From positions 806,001 to 870,000 of the forward strand of contig NZ_JALJYF010000001.1 of NCBI RefSeq assembly GCF_024170465.1: DNA of 64,000 bases, in the 5' to 3' direction. Made by a program: the position numbers and the translations under genes. The notes under the pieces were generated by a model. It did not search any database, was not told the origin of the DNA, and saw only the letters and a program-made list of their open reading frames with translations. Origin of the DNA: Natronospira proteinivora. GTDB lineage: Bacteria > Pseudomonadota > Gammaproteobacteria > Natronospirales > Natronospiraceae. Within the stretch, counting starts at the first letter, position 1, and each line of letters opens with the position of its first letter. Of this stretch, positions 29,338 through 37,541 are shown piece by piece.

Positions 29338-29907
29338 ATGCGGATGAATGTGCCGAACAGCTTGACCCTTGCCCGGATCGTGATGATCCCGGTGTTCATG
29401 TTGCTGTTCTTTCTCCCGTTTCACTGGGCGGCTCCCGCCAGTGCGATCATTTTTGGCCTGGCCGGCCTGACCGACTGGCTGGACGGTTATCTGGCCCGTC
29501 GACTCGAGCAGTATTCCAATTTCGGTGCCTTTCTCGATCCGGTGGCGGACAAGCTCATGGTGGTGGCTGCCCTAGTCCTGCTGGTCCAGCATGACGCCAG
29601 CCCACTTCTGGCCATTCCGGCGGTGATTATCATTGGCCGGGAGATCGCCATCTCCGCATTGCGGGAATGGATGTCCGAGCTGGGGGAGCGGGCCAGCATT
29701 GCCGTGAGCTGGTTGGGCAAGGTGAAAACTACCGCCCAGATGGTGGCCATCTTCCTCATGCTTTGGCGCCACGATATTGCCTGGATCCCCACTTATACCC
29801 TGGGTATGGTCCTGCTCTATGCCTCCGCAGGGCTGACCCTCTGGTCCATGTTCAACTATCTGAAAGCCGCTTGGCCGACCCTTAAGGATGATGATCGGCT
29901 GCTTTGA
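29338..29907 (+). CDS. pgsA: CDP-diacylglycerol-glycerol-3-phosphate 3-phosphatidyltransferase
   Basis: Forms phosphatidylglycerophosphate from CDP-diacylglycerol and glycerol 3-phosphate in the inner membrane. The 189 residues begin MRMNVPNSLTLARIVMIPVF, typical of PgsA. They carry the CDP-alcohol phosphotransferase motif spread over DGYLARRLEQYSNFGAFLD and PVADK (DGxxAR..G..D..D). Four to five membrane helices are visible. The ATG at 29344 is an alternative start. The frame runs far upstream inside uvrC, but that part is a shadow. Confidence 0.94.
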   Translation: MRMNVPNSLTLARIVMIPVFMLLFFLPFHWAAPASAIIFGLAGLTDWLDGYLARRLEQYSNFGAFLDPVADKLMVVAALVLLVQHDASPLLAIPAVIIIGREIAISALREWMSELGERASIAVSWLGKVKTTAQMVAIFLMLWRHDIAWIPTYTLGMVLLYASAGLTLWSMFNYLKAAWPTLKDDDRLL

Positions 29908-29943
29908 TCAGCGGTTGAATTTAAAAGAATTTTGCCTGACCCC

Positions 29944-29971
29944 TTGACACTTTTCTGCGGGTCCATAAAAT
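29944..29971 (+). promoter_or_regulatory. Strong promoter upstream of tRNA-Gly
   Basis: Consensus -35 TTGACA (29944-29949) and TAAAAT (29966-29971) with 16-nt spacing lie 13 nt upstream of the mature tRNA-Gly 5' end, followed by a GC-rich stretch at the expected start site. Confidence 0.78.
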
Positions 29972-29984
29972 AGGCGCCTCTTCA

Positions 29985-30060
29985 GCGGGAATAGCTCAGC
30001 TGGTAGAGCACAACCTTGCCAAGGTTGGGGTCGCCGGTTCGAATCCGGTTTCCCGCTCCA
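29985..30060 (+). tRNA. tRNA-Gly (GCC)
   Basis: 76-nt cloverleaf. The acceptor stem GCGGGAA pairs with TTCCCGC, the D-loop contains AGCTCAGCTGGTAGAGC, the anticodon loop TTGCCAA gives anticodon GCC, the T-loop is GGTTCGAATCC, and the 3' CCA is encoded. Confidence 0.97.
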
Positions 30061-30070
30061 GATCAAAAAA

Positions 30071-30099
30071 GCCCCGGTGTTTTCCACCGGGGCTTTTTT
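30071..30099 (+). terminator. Rho-independent terminator after tRNA-Gly
   Basis: GCCCCGGTG (30071-30079) / CACCGGGGC (30085-30093) with a 5-nt loop, preceded by six As and followed by six Ts. It separates tRNA-Gly from the next two tRNAs. Confidence 0.92.
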
Positions 30100-30182
30100 G
30101 TGAGAAGCCGAACCGACTTGTGAGCCTTACGCAGGCTCGGAATCTGTGATAAAGTTCGCGCCCTGAAAAGCCGCACCCGTAA

Positions 30183-30256
30183 GGCTCGGTGGCAGAGTGG
30201 TCATGCAGCGGCCTGCAAAGCCGTTTACGTCGGTTCGATTCCGGCCCGAGCCTCCA
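30183..30256 (+). tRNA. tRNA-Cys (GCA)
   Basis: 74-nt tRNA. The acceptor stem GGCTCGG pairs with CCGAGCC, the discriminator base is U (as expected for Cys), the anticodon loop CTGCAAA gives GCA, the T-arm is GTCGGTTCGATTCCGGC, and CCA is encoded. Confidence 0.96.
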
Positions 30257-30314
30257 TTTTCTCAATGGGTTTTGATTGTCGGCACGCCGCTCAGGAAAGG
30301 GCGAGCCAGCTATG

Positions 30315-30402
30315 GCCCGGGTGGCGGAATTGGTAGACGCAGCGGACTTAAAATCCGCTGGCCCTTTGGGCCGTGCCGGTTCAAGTCCGGCTCCGGGCAC
30401 CA
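30315..30402 (+). tRNA. tRNA-Leu (TAA)
   Basis: 88-nt class II tRNA. The acceptor stem GCCCGGG pairs with TCCGGGC. The anticodon stem GCGGA/TCCGC encloses CTTAAAA, giving anticodon TAA. The long variable arm (GGCCCTTTGGGCC region), T-arm GCCGGTTCAAGTCCGGC and encoded CCA are present. It lies 58 nt after tRNA-Cys and is probably cotranscribed with it. Confidence 0.96.
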
Positions 30403-30468
30403 TTTTCCGCCCAGGCTGGATACCGTGACGGGTGCTCTCAACGCCCCCTGGATGTGGCAGCCCCCTGG

Positions 30469-31143
30469 ATGTCTCAGTCAGTCTCCGACAGCACCTCGAA
30501 TCGCACAACCTCCCTGGAGCTACGGGCCCATGGCTTGGAGATCTGGCGGGGAGAGACCTGTCTTTTCCACGATTTTTCCCTCAATCTTCAAGCCGGAGAA
30601 ACCGTCTGGCTGCGTGGTCCCAATGGCATCGGCAAAACCACCCTCATGCGGGTGTTGCTCGGTCTTAGCCATCCGGAAGCAGGTGAAATTTCCTGGTGTG
30701 GTCGGTCGCGAGAAGTCGATTTGGAGGCTTTTCGTCGGGAGGTGGCCTGGCTGGGCCACCAGACAGGGATCCGCGGGGAGTTGACCCCCCGGGAAAATCT
30801 GGCGGCCTGGCAGCCCCTGATGGGGCACTCCAGCGAATGCAGCCTGACCGATGCCCTGTCGGCGGTGGGGCTGTCTCAACGCGCGGATCAACCCTGCCAG
30901 ACCCTGTCCGCCGGCCAGAATCGACGAGTCGCGATGGCCCGCTTGCTGATGGACGGGGCGCGTCTGTGGTTTCTGGACGAACCCTTGACCAGCCTGGATG
31001 CCCAGGGCCAGGACCTGATTGGGCAGCTGGTGGCCTCCCATCGGGCGGCCGGGGGCGCCGCGCTGGTCAGCAGCCATCAGCCCCTGCCGGCGTCCGCGGG
31101 GACAGCGCGCATCCTGTCACTGGACGAGGCGGTGGCAACATGA
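30469..31143 (+). CDS. ccmA: Haem exporter ATP-binding protein CcmA
   Basis: ATPase of the CcmABCD complex that releases haem-loaded CcmE during cytochrome c maturation. The 224 residues contain Walker A GPNGIGKT (51-58 region), signature LSAGQNRRVAMARL, Walker B LWFLDEPLTSLD and a switch His (SSHQP). I took ATG 30469 (MSQSVSDS) as start. No ribosome-binding site is evident, and the preceding bases contain an imperfect tandem GCCCCCTGGATGT unit, so a nearby alternative start cannot be excluded. The stop overlaps the ccmB ATG by 4 nt. Confidence 0.93.
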   Translation: MSQSVSDSTSNRTTSLELRAHGLEIWRGETCLFHDFSLNLQAGETVWLRGPNGIGKTTLMRVLLGLSHPEAGEISWCGRSREVDLEAFRREVAWLGHQTGIRGELTPRENLAAWQPLMGHSSECSLTDALSAVGLSQRADQPCQTLSAGQNRRVAMARLLMDGARLWFLDEPLTSLDAQGQDLIGQLVASHRAAGGAALVSSHQPLPASAGTARILSLDEAVAT

Positions 31144-31805
31144 ACAGCGTATTGTTGGCCACGTTTCGGCGGGAATTGTTATTGGCGATCCGCAATACGG
31201 CGGATGTGGTCACGCCATTGTTCTTTTTCCTGTTGGTGGGGCTTCTTTTCGTCTTAGGGCTGGAGCCGAGGCCGGAGCTGCTGGTGGCGGTGGGTCCGGG
31301 TGTGGTCTGGGTGGCGGCATTGTTGGCCTCCCTGCTGGGGGCAGAGCGCCTCTTTCGTGCGGACTTTCAAAGTGGTGCCCTGGAGCTGGCGGCACTCAGC
31401 CCTCAGCCGCTTAGCCTGCATGTGCTGGGAAAGCTGCTTGGCCACTGGTTGATGGCCTCTCTGCCGCTGCTGCTGTTGTCGCCGTTGCTGGGCTTGATGA
31501 TGAACCTGCCGGGCCAGGCCTTGTCCATGCTTTTGCTGGTCTTGCTGCTGGGCACGCCGGTATTCACGGTTCTGTGTGCCCTGGGCGCTGCTTTGACGGT
31601 GAGCTTGCGGGGTGGGGGCAGTCTCCTGGCCCTGCTGGTATTGCCGTTGACCATTCCGGTGTTGATTTTTGGCAGTCGGTCCGTGGTCCAGTCCGTGGGT
31701 GGTGAGGACGTGACCGGGCTTTGGGCCCTGGCCACTTTGACCATGCTAGCCATCAGTCTGGGTCCCTGGGCGATCGCCGCCGCACTACGGATTAGCCTGG
31801 AATAA
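31140..31805 (+). CDS. ccmB: Haem exporter membrane protein CcmB
   Basis: Inner-membrane partner of CcmA. The 221 residues form about six hydrophobic helices, with the typical start FRRELLLAIRN, then LFRADFQSGALELAALSP and LTIPVLIFGSR. The ATGA overlap with ccmA indicates coupling. A 113-nt gap with an FNR-like site follows before ccmC, so ccmAB may be a separate or read-through unit from ccmC-I. Confidence 0.95.
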   Translation: MNSVLLATFRRELLLAIRNTADVVTPLFFFLLVGLLFVLGLEPRPELLVAVGPGVVWVAALLASLLGAERLFRADFQSGALELAALSPQPLSLHVLGKLLGHWLMASLPLLLLSPLLGLMMNLPGQALSMLLLVLLLGTPVFTVLCALGAALTVSLRGGGSLLALLVLPLTIPVLIFGSRSVVQSVGGEDVTGLWALATLTMLAISLGPWAIAAALRISLE

Positions 31806-31815
31806 GGGTGGGGGT

Positions 31816-31829
31816 TTGATTCAGGTCAA
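31816..31829. promoter_or_regulatory. FNR/ANR-like box upstream of ccmC
   Basis: TTGAT-TCAG-GTCAA (31816-31829) matches the FNR/ANR consensus TTGAT-N4-ATCAA at 9 of 10 conserved positions. A weak AAAATA element at 31852-31857 is at the distance expected for a site centred near -41.5. Oxygen-responsive control of cytochrome c maturation is known in other proteobacteria; binding here is inference. Confidence 0.55.
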
Positions 31830-31865
31830 ACGTCACAGTCTGGAAACTGGGAAAATACATTCTCT

Positions 31866-31885
31866 GGCGATCGTCCGAGATCGCC
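31866..31885. repeat. Perfect inverted repeat in the ccmC leader
   Basis: GGCGATC (31866-31872) and GATCGCC (31879-31885) are inverse complements with a 6-nt loop, 34 nt upstream of the ccmC start. It could be a leader hairpin or a protein site; no T-run follows. Confidence 0.5.
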
Positions 31886-31918
31886 GGTGTTCCAAAAAGA
31901 CCGTAACGAGAGTGAAAC

Positions 31919-32683
31919 GTGGCTAAAGAACGTTGGCGCTGGTTCCATAAATTGGCTTCACCTCCCCATGTGTTCGGCTTGGCGGGCACGCTGGCCCCCT
32001 GGTTTGGCGGTCTGGCATTGCTTTGTCTTTTGATCGGCACCGTGGGTGGTCTGGGTTTCGCGCCGCCGGATTCAGAGCAGGGGGATGGCTATCGCATCAT
32101 CTTTGTTCATGTCCCGGCGGCCTGGCTGTCCCTGTTCGTCTACACCATGATGGCCGTTGCCTGTGCCGTGGGGCTGATCTGGCGAATGAAGGTAGCTTTT
32201 GCTGTCGCGGTGGCTGCGGCGCCGATGGGTGCGGCATTTACTTTTCTGTCTCTGGCCAGCGGCTCGATCTGGGGGCAACCCATGTGGGGGACCTGGTGGG
32301 AATGGGATCCACGGATGACTTCCCAGCTGATCCTCTTTTTTCTCTACATGGGTTTCATCGTACTCAACGGGGCCTTTGCTGATCAGCGCAGCGGTGACAA
32401 GGCCAGTGGTTTGCTGGCCGTTGTAGGGGTAGTAAATGTGCCCATTATCCATTTTTCCGTGGACTGGTGGCATAGCCTCCATCAACCAGCCACGATTATG
32501 AAGTTTGATACACCGTCCATTGATTTGGAAATGCTGATTCCCCTGTTGATCATGGCAGTGGGTTTCAAGCTCTTCTTCGCCTGGGCTCTGATGTTGCAGC
32601 TGCGTACCGAACTGTTGCGTCGGGAACGCCGGGCCAGTTGGCCGGTCCGACTCGTCGTGGGTGATGGGAAAGAGGTAAAATGA
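31919..32683 (+). CDS. ccmC: Haem transporter/lyase CcmC
   Basis: Places haem on CcmE in the periplasm. The 254 residues have about six membrane helices and the tryptophan-rich WWEWDPRMTSQLILF motif, with flanking haem-ligand histidines in IIFVHVPAAWLS and VDWWHSLHQPAT. The start is GTG, giving MAKERWRWFHKLASPP. The purine-rich stretch CGAGAGTG is the only visible ribosome-binding site. The stop overlaps ccmD's ATG (ATGA). Confidence 0.96.
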   Translation: MAKERWRWFHKLASPPHVFGLAGTLAPWFGGLALLCLLIGTVGGLGFAPPDSEQGDGYRIIFVHVPAAWLSLFVYTMMAVACAVGLIWRMKVAFAVAVAAAPMGAAFTFLSLASGSIWGQPMWGTWWEWDPRMTSQLILFFLYMGFIVLNGAFADQRSGDKASGLLAVVGVVNVPIIHFSVDWWHSLHQPATIMKFDTPSIDLEMLIPLLIMAVGFKLFFAWALMLQLRTELLRRERRASWPVRLVVGDGKEVK

Positions 32684-32850
32684 CAGATTCCTTGATCAAT
32701 TTTCTTTATATGGACGGTTTCGCCGTCTGGGTATGGGGCGCCTTCGGATTGACAGCGGGGGTGATGGCCAGCATGGCATTTCTGGTGCATCGTCGGCATC
32801 GCAAGGCCCTGGACAGAATTCGCAGGATCTCCAAGGGAGGGCGGTCATGA
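32680..32850 (+). CDS. ccmD: Haem exporter small membrane protein CcmD
   Basis: Short gene of 56 codons, translated by me as MTDSLINFLYMDGFAVWVWG followed by a single hydrophobic helix and a basic tail (HRRHRKALDRIRRISKGGRS). The FLYMDGFAxxVWxAFG pattern is typical of CcmD, which stabilises the CcmABC-CcmE complex. Both ends overlap neighbours in ATGA (ccmC stop, ccmE start), which strongly supports it as a real gene. Confidence 0.93.
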   Translation: MTDSLINFLYMDGFAVWVWGAFGLTAGVMASMAFLVHRRHRKALDRIRRISKGGRS

Positions 32851-33317
32851 CGCCTCGTCGCAAGCGCATGTTGTTGGTTCTTTCTGCCGTGGGTGGTGTG
32901 GCCATTGCCGCCGCCCTGGCCCTGAATGCCTTTCAGGAAAACCTGCTCTATTACTACAGCCCTAGCCAGGTGGTCGCTGGTGAGGTGCCCCTGGACGACC
33001 AGCGGCGTATCCGCGTTGGGGGGCTGGTGGTCGATGGTTCCATTCAGCGGGAAATGGGAGAGCTGGGTGTGGTTTTTGAGGTGACCGATGAAGCGGAATC
33101 GGTGACCGTGGCCTACGACGGCATCCTGCCCAATCTTTTCAAGGAAGGGCAGGGCGTGATTGCTCACGGGCGTTTTGATGATGATGGCCTGTTTGTGGCG
33201 GATCAGATTCTCGCCAAGCACGATGAGAACTATATGGCGCCGGAGGTAAAGGATTCCCTGCGGGAAACTGAATGGCAGCGCCGCCAGCATGAACAAAACG
33301 AAGGGTCTGATTACTGA
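32847..33317 (+). CDS. ccmE: Cytochrome c maturation haem chaperone CcmE
   Basis: Periplasmic, membrane-anchored haem chaperone of 156 residues. It has a basic N-terminus, a membrane helix (about 8-27), the OB-fold core (VGGLVVDGSI, VAYDGILPNLFKEGQGVIAHG) and the haem-binding ILAKHDENYM, in which His125 forms the covalent haem bond and Tyr129 is an axial ligand. The flexible C-terminus is charged. Its stop shares one base with the ccmF start (TGATG). Confidence 0.97.
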   Translation: MTPRRKRMLLVLSAVGGVAIAAALALNAFQENLLYYYSPSQVVAGEVPLDDQRRIRVGGLVVDGSIQREMGELGVVFEVTDEAESVTVAYDGILPNLFKEGQGVIAHGRFDDDGLFVADQILAKHDENYMAPEVKDSLRETEWQRRQHEQNEGSDY

Positions 33318-35266
33318 TGCTTGCCGAACTTGGACAGATCGCGCTGATCCTCGCCCTTTTGATCAGCGTGAGCCAGGCCTGGCTGGGGTTCGCCGGCGCC
33401 ACTCGGGGACGACTGGACTGGATGCAGGTTCTGCCCATGGTCGTCATGGGGCAGTTGGTCTTTACTTTACTGGCTTACCTGCTGCTCAGCTGGGCCTTTG
33501 TGGTCAATGATTTTTCCATTGCCTATGTAGCCAATAATTCCAACACGGATCTACCGCTGATCTATCGCCTGACGGCGGTTTGGGGTGCCCATGAGGGTAG
33601 CCTGATCCTCTGGTGCATGTTGATGGCCCTCTGGACCGTGGCTGCTGTCTGGTTCAGTCGTAATCTGCCCCGGGTATTCACCAGCCGCGCCATTGGTATT
33701 CTGGGAGTGATCAGTGCAGGTTTCATTCTCTTTACCCTGCTGACTTCCAATCCTTTTGAGCGGATATTCCCGATTCCAGAGCAGGGCAGGGACCTCAATC
33801 CCATCCTGCAGGACCCGGCCATGATCCTGCATCCGCCCATGCTGTATCTGGGGTACCTGGGCCTGTCGATTCCCTTTGCCTTCGCCGTGTCCTCCTTGAT
33901 TGGCCTGGAGTCCAATACCACCTGGGCGCGTTGGACCCGGCCCTGGGCCACCATTGCCTGGGTCTGTCTGACCATTGGTATTGCCCTGGGGAGCTGGTGG
34001 GCTTATTACGAGCTCGGTTGGGGCGGCTGGTGGTTCTGGGATCCGGTGGAAAACGCTTCCTTTATGCCCTGGTTGGTGGCAACCGCGCTCATTCATTCCT
34101 TGGCAGTGACCGAGAAGCGCGGGGCCTTTAGAAACTGGACGGTGCTGCTGGCCATTTCCGCTTTTGCCCTGGCGTTGCTGGGTGCATTCCTGGTTCGTTC
34201 GGGCGTATTGGTCTCCGTGCATGCTTTTGCCACGGACCCCACCCGCGGGGTGTATATCCTGATTTTCCTGGCGGCAGTGGTGGGCGGCTCCCTGGCCCTG
34301 TATGCCTGGCGGGCGCCGCATATGGCATCCGGCGGTGGCTTCAAATTATTGTCCCGTGAAACCTTTCTGTTACTGAACAACCTGTTGCTGGTGGTGGCCA
34401 CCGCCGCCGTGCTCCTGGGTACCTTATATCCGCTTTTCCTGGATGCACTCGGGCTTGGCAAAATTTCGGTGGGTCCGCCTTACTTCAATGCGGTATTCAT
34501 TCCCTTGATGTTGCCCTTGCTGTTGTTCCTGGGTTTTGGGCCCTATGCCCGCTGGAAGCGACAGGACGGTCTGGGATTGGGCAATCGCATGTGGCCGGTG
34601 ATGGCCGCGGCGGTGGTGCTCGGTGTGGGTGGTACCTTGTTGCTGGCCGGTCCCACCGGCGTGATGGTCCTGTTGGGGATGGTGTTGGCCCTTTGGGTGG
34701 TGCTCTCGGTGTTGGTGGAACCCATTAGCCGTTTCCGCAAGCGAGGCATGAAAGGCATTACCGGCATGCCCGTTTCCCTCTGGGGCATGTTGATTGCCCA
34801 TGCGGGGGTGGGGCTGCTGGCCCTTGGTGTGGTTGGTGTGACCACCTGGTCAGTGGAGCGCGATCTTCGCATGGCCCCCGGGGACAGCTACGAAGTAGCC
34901 GGCTACACCTTCAAGTTTGATGGTGTCCGGAGCCTGGAGGGACCCAACTGGGATTCGGTTCAGGGGCAGTTCATCGTGACCCGTAACGGCCGCGAGGTGA
35001 CCCGCATGTATCCGGAAAACCGGGTTTACCGGGCCCGTCCGGATCCCCTAGCTCAGATTGCCCTGCACCCACGCCTGAGGCGCGATCTCTACGTGGCCAT
35101 GGGGGATTATCTGGGCGACGATTACTGGAGCGTGCGTATCCACTACAAGGCCATGGTGCGCTTTATCTGGCTGGGTGCCCTGGTGATGTCCCTGGGCGGC
35201 TTGTTGGCGGTCTTTGACCGACGTTATCGCATTCGTCGTCAACCCCGTCAGGAGGAGCAGGGCTGA
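33317..35266 (+). CDS. ccmF: Haem lyase CcmF
   Basis: Transfers haem from CcmE to apocytochrome c. The 649 residues have many membrane helices. The signature WGGWWFWDPVENASFMPWL is present, with periplasmic histidines in VWGAHEGSL, ILHPPMLYLGY and LVATALIHSLAVTEKRG, and a C-terminal periplasmic domain (APGDSYEVAGYTFKFDGVRS). The length is normal. It overlaps ccmE and ccmG by one base each. Confidence 0.97.
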   Translation: MLAELGQIALILALLISVSQAWLGFAGATRGRLDWMQVLPMVVMGQLVFTLLAYLLLSWAFVVNDFSIAYVANNSNTDLPLIYRLTAVWGAHEGSLILWCMLMALWTVAAVWFSRNLPRVFTSRAIGILGVISAGFILFTLLTSNPFERIFPIPEQGRDLNPILQDPAMILHPPMLYLGYLGLSIPFAFAVSSLIGLESNTTWARWTRPWATIAWVCLTIGIALGSWWAYYELGWGGWWFWDPVENASFMPWLVATALIHSLAVTEKRGAFRNWTVLLAISAFALALLGAFLVRSGVLVSVHAFATDPTRGVYILIFLAAVVGGSLALYAWRAPHMASGGGFKLLSRETFLLLNNLLLVVATAAVLLGTLYPLFLDALGLGKISVGPPYFNAVFIPLMLPLLLFLGFGPYARWKRQDGLGLGNRMWPVMAAAVVLGVGGTLLLAGPTGVMVLLGMVLALWVVLSVLVEPISRFRKRGMKGITGMPVSLWGMLIAHAGVGLLALGVVGVTTWSVERDLRMAPGDSYEVAGYTFKFDGVRSLEGPNWDSVQGQFIVTRNGREVTRMYPENRVYRARPDPLAQIALHPRLRRDLYVAMGDYLGDDYWSVRIHYKAMVRFIWLGALVMSLGGLLAVFDRRYRIRRQPRQEEQG

Positions 35267-35805
35267 TGTGGCGGTATCTGCTTCCATTGGCCGTGCTGGG
35301 CGTGCTTCTGGTTTTTTTCTGGCGCGGTCTTTCCCTGGATCCGAGTGAGGTGCCTTCGCCATTGGTGGGTCGAGGGGCGCCGGAGTTTACCCTGCCCAGT
35401 CTGCACGATTCGGAACAGCTGGTGAGCAATCTGGATCTGGCAGGCGAGGTGACCCTGTTCAATGTCTGGGGCACCTGGTGTCCCGGTTGTCATGAAGAGC
35501 ATGATGAACTCATGTATCTGGCAGAGGAACAAGGAGTTCGAATTGTAGGCCTGAACTTGAGGGATGACCGGGATGGGGCCATTCGATGGCTGCGCCGGGT
35601 GGGCAATCCCTTTGAAATGTCGGGTTTTGACCAGGATGGTCAGGTGGCCATCGACTGGGGCGTGTACGGCGCACCGGAAACCTTTGTGCTGGATCACAGA
35701 GGTCGTATTCGACACAAGCATATTGGCCCAATCAGCCAAGCGGATATCGATGAGCGATTACTGCCATTGATTCGAAGCCTGGAGGAGGAAGCGCGCAATG
35801 AGTAA
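35266..35805 (+). CDS. ccmG: Thiol:disulfide interchange protein CcmG/DsbE
   Basis: Membrane-anchored periplasmic thioredoxin-like reductant for apocytochrome c and CcmH. The 179 residues have an N-terminal anchor (about 4-20), FNVWGTWCPGCHEEH with the redox pair in a CPGC arrangement, the acidic VGLNLRDDRDGAIRWL, and the cis-Pro loop GAPETFVLD. The Gly before the second Cys differs from the commoner Thr/Pro/Ser of this family and could change the redox potential. It overlaps ccmH by 8 nt. Confidence 0.95.
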   Translation: MWRYLLPLAVLGVLLVFFWRGLSLDPSEVPSPLVGRGAPEFTLPSLHDSEQLVSNLDLAGEVTLFNVWGTWCPGCHEEHDELMYLAEEQGVRIVGLNLRDDRDGAIRWLRRVGNPFEMSGFDQDGQVAIDWGVYGAPETFVLDHRGRIRHKHIGPISQADIDERLLPLIRSLEEEARNE

Positions 35806-36247
35806 GCAATTGAGGGCCTTTCCGCTTGGGCTGCTGTTATTGGTTTTGATGGTTTTGACCGTGCCGGTGATGGCTTTCGATACCCATGAACCTTTTGAGG
35901 ATCCGGCGCTGGAGGCACGCTATCACCGTTTGATCAACGAGCTTCGCTGCCTGGTCTGCCAGAATGAATCCATTGCCGAATCCGATGCGGAATTGGCTCA
36001 AGACCTGCGTGCCCGGACACGGGAGATGCTGGCCCAAGGCGCCAGTGATGAAGAGATTAAACGGTATATGACGGATCGCTATGGGGATTTCGTCCTTTAT
36101 CGCCCCCCCATGCGGGGTGACACCATGGCCTTGTGGTTCGGGCCGGCCATACTGCTGTTAATTGGGGCCATTGTGTTGATTGTGACCTTGCGCCGCCGGG
36201 CTCGCCTGGAAGCCGAAGAAGAATCGTCCCTGGAGGATGAGCGATGA
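35798..36247 (+). CDS. ccmH: Cytochrome c-type biogenesis protein CcmH
   Basis: Periplasmic-facing oxidoreductase of 149 residues. It has a signal peptide (about 8-25), the LRCLVCQNESIAESDAELA motif with the CxxC-type pair, a three-helix bundle, and a C-terminal membrane helix (about 112-130). It corresponds to the short N-terminal part of E. coli CcmH; the TPR part is the separate ccmI gene, as in Pseudomonas. Its stop overlaps the ccmI start (ATGA). Confidence 0.96.
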   Translation: MSKQLRAFPLGLLLLVLMVLTVPVMAFDTHEPFEDPALEARYHRLINELRCLVCQNESIAESDAELAQDLRARTREMLAQGASDEEIKRYMTDRYGDFVLYRPPMRGDTMALWFGPAILLLIGAIVLIVTLRRRARLEAEEESSLEDER

Positions 36248-37446
36248 GTCTTTTCATCAGTCTGTCTGGCTTGCTGGTACTGGCTGCACTGCTGTTCGTG
36301 GCCATGCCTCTGCTGTCCCGCCGAGGCGGCACGGTGGACCACCAGGCGGTGGACGCGGTCGCCGAGACCCGTCGTCAGCAACTGGCGGATCTGGAGCGTG
36401 AGCTGGAAGACGGCGATATCGATAATCGAACGTATGAGCTTTCACGCCGTGAAATCGAAGGTGAAGCCAGCGACCGTCAGGCCCATGCCGAGTCCGGTCA
36501 GGCGAATCGGGGAGGCAAACCGCTTTCCGCCATCGCCTTCCTGATTCTGATTCCCGTGGCAACGGTGGGCCTGTATCTGCATGTGGGTGAACCTGAGGCC
36601 ATCGATGGACCAGTGGCAGAGCCTAGTTTTGATCAGGGCGACATGGCGGCCGCCGTCGAGGAGCTGGAGGCCAGGCTGGCTGATCAGCCGGATGATCTGC
36701 AGGGCTGGATGATGTTAGGGCGCAGCCGGGTAGCCCTTCAGCAATACGATCGGGCGGTTGAAGCTTTCCGGCAGGCAGTGGAAATTGCCGGGGAAGACAA
36801 TCCCCAGGTATTGGCCAATTATGCCGAGGCCATTACGCTGCGTGACCCCTCGGAAATGATCAGTCATGCCGCTCCTCTGTTCCGGCATGTGTTGGAGATG
36901 GATCCGGATCAACCCAAGGGACTTTGGTACAGTGGTTTGATCGCCTTTGAGCAGGAGCAGTTCAGCCAGGCCCGGGATCATTGGGAACGCTTGCTAGCAC
37001 AAGACCCGCCCGAGGACTTTCGCCGTGTGGTCGAGGATCGCGTCGCCGTTGCTCGGCAAGCCATGGGGGACGACACGGTGAGCCAGGAGCCGTCGGATGA
37101 GGGAAGGGTACTTGTGCGTATCCGACTGGCTGATGCCCTGTCCGATGCGGTGTCCGGTGACGACACCGTATTCTTGGTGGCCCGGGCCGTGGAAGGGGAA
37201 GGCGCACCATTGGCCGGCGTGCGTCTACCCGCAGACGCCGTGCCGGGAGAATTTCATCTGAGTGACGAGCATGCCATGATTGAAGGCCAGCGTCTCAGCG
37301 ACCATGCCCGGGTTGAACTGATTGCGCGGGTATCCAAGTCGGGTGAAGCCACGCCCCAATCCGGAGATTTGCGGGGATCGGTGATCATCGAGGTGGAAGA
37401 TCATCGCGATGAACCGGTGGAACTGGTCATTGATAGTGAGCTGTAG
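36244..37446 (+). CDS. ccmI: Cytochrome c-type biogenesis protein CcmI
   Basis: Apocytochrome c chaperone of 400 residues. Helix 1 (about 3-21) is followed by a cytoplasmic loop with leucine-zipper-like LADLERELEDGDIDNRTYEL, helix 2 (about 96-115), and a periplasmic TPR domain (about 135-270: LQGWMMLGRSRVALQQYDRA, NPQVLANYAEA). A C-terminal beta-rich domain (about 285-400) follows. It is the last ccm gene. No clear intrinsic terminator is seen in the 95 nt before the next gene. Confidence 0.94.
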   Translation: MSLFISLSGLLVLAALLFVAMPLLSRRGGTVDHQAVDAVAETRRQQLADLERELEDGDIDNRTYELSRREIEGEASDRQAHAESGQANRGGKPLSAIAFLILIPVATVGLYLHVGEPEAIDGPVAEPSFDQGDMAAAVEELEARLADQPDDLQGWMMLGRSRVALQQYDRAVEAFRQAVEIAGEDNPQVLANYAEAITLRDPSEMISHAAPLFRHVLEMDPDQPKGLWYSGLIAFEQEQFSQARDHWERLLAQDPPEDFRRVVEDRVAVARQAMGDDTVSQEPSDEGRVLVRIRLADALSDAVSGDDTVFLVARAVEGEGAPLAGVRLPADAVPGEFHLSDEHAMIEGQRLSDHARVELIARVSKSGEATPQSGDLRGSVIIEVEDHRDEPVELVIDSEL

Positions 37447-37541
37447 TCATTGGCCTGCCATGGGACCTGATGCTGGATTGATTGCCTGACTCGAGGACTG
37501 GGCGTAAGCTGCCGTTACAATCATCGTGACTGGAGCGGTGG

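Noticed and set aside
30122-30138. GAGCCT / AGGCTC hairpin upstream of tRNA-Cys as a regulatory element
   Set aside because: Six base pairs in a GC-rich region directly after a real terminator; nothing else supports a function.
30441-30473. Tandem GCCCCCTGGATGT unit at the ccmA start as a repeat element
   Set aside because: Only two imperfect copies; too short to call a repeat feature, noted only because it obscures the start codon.
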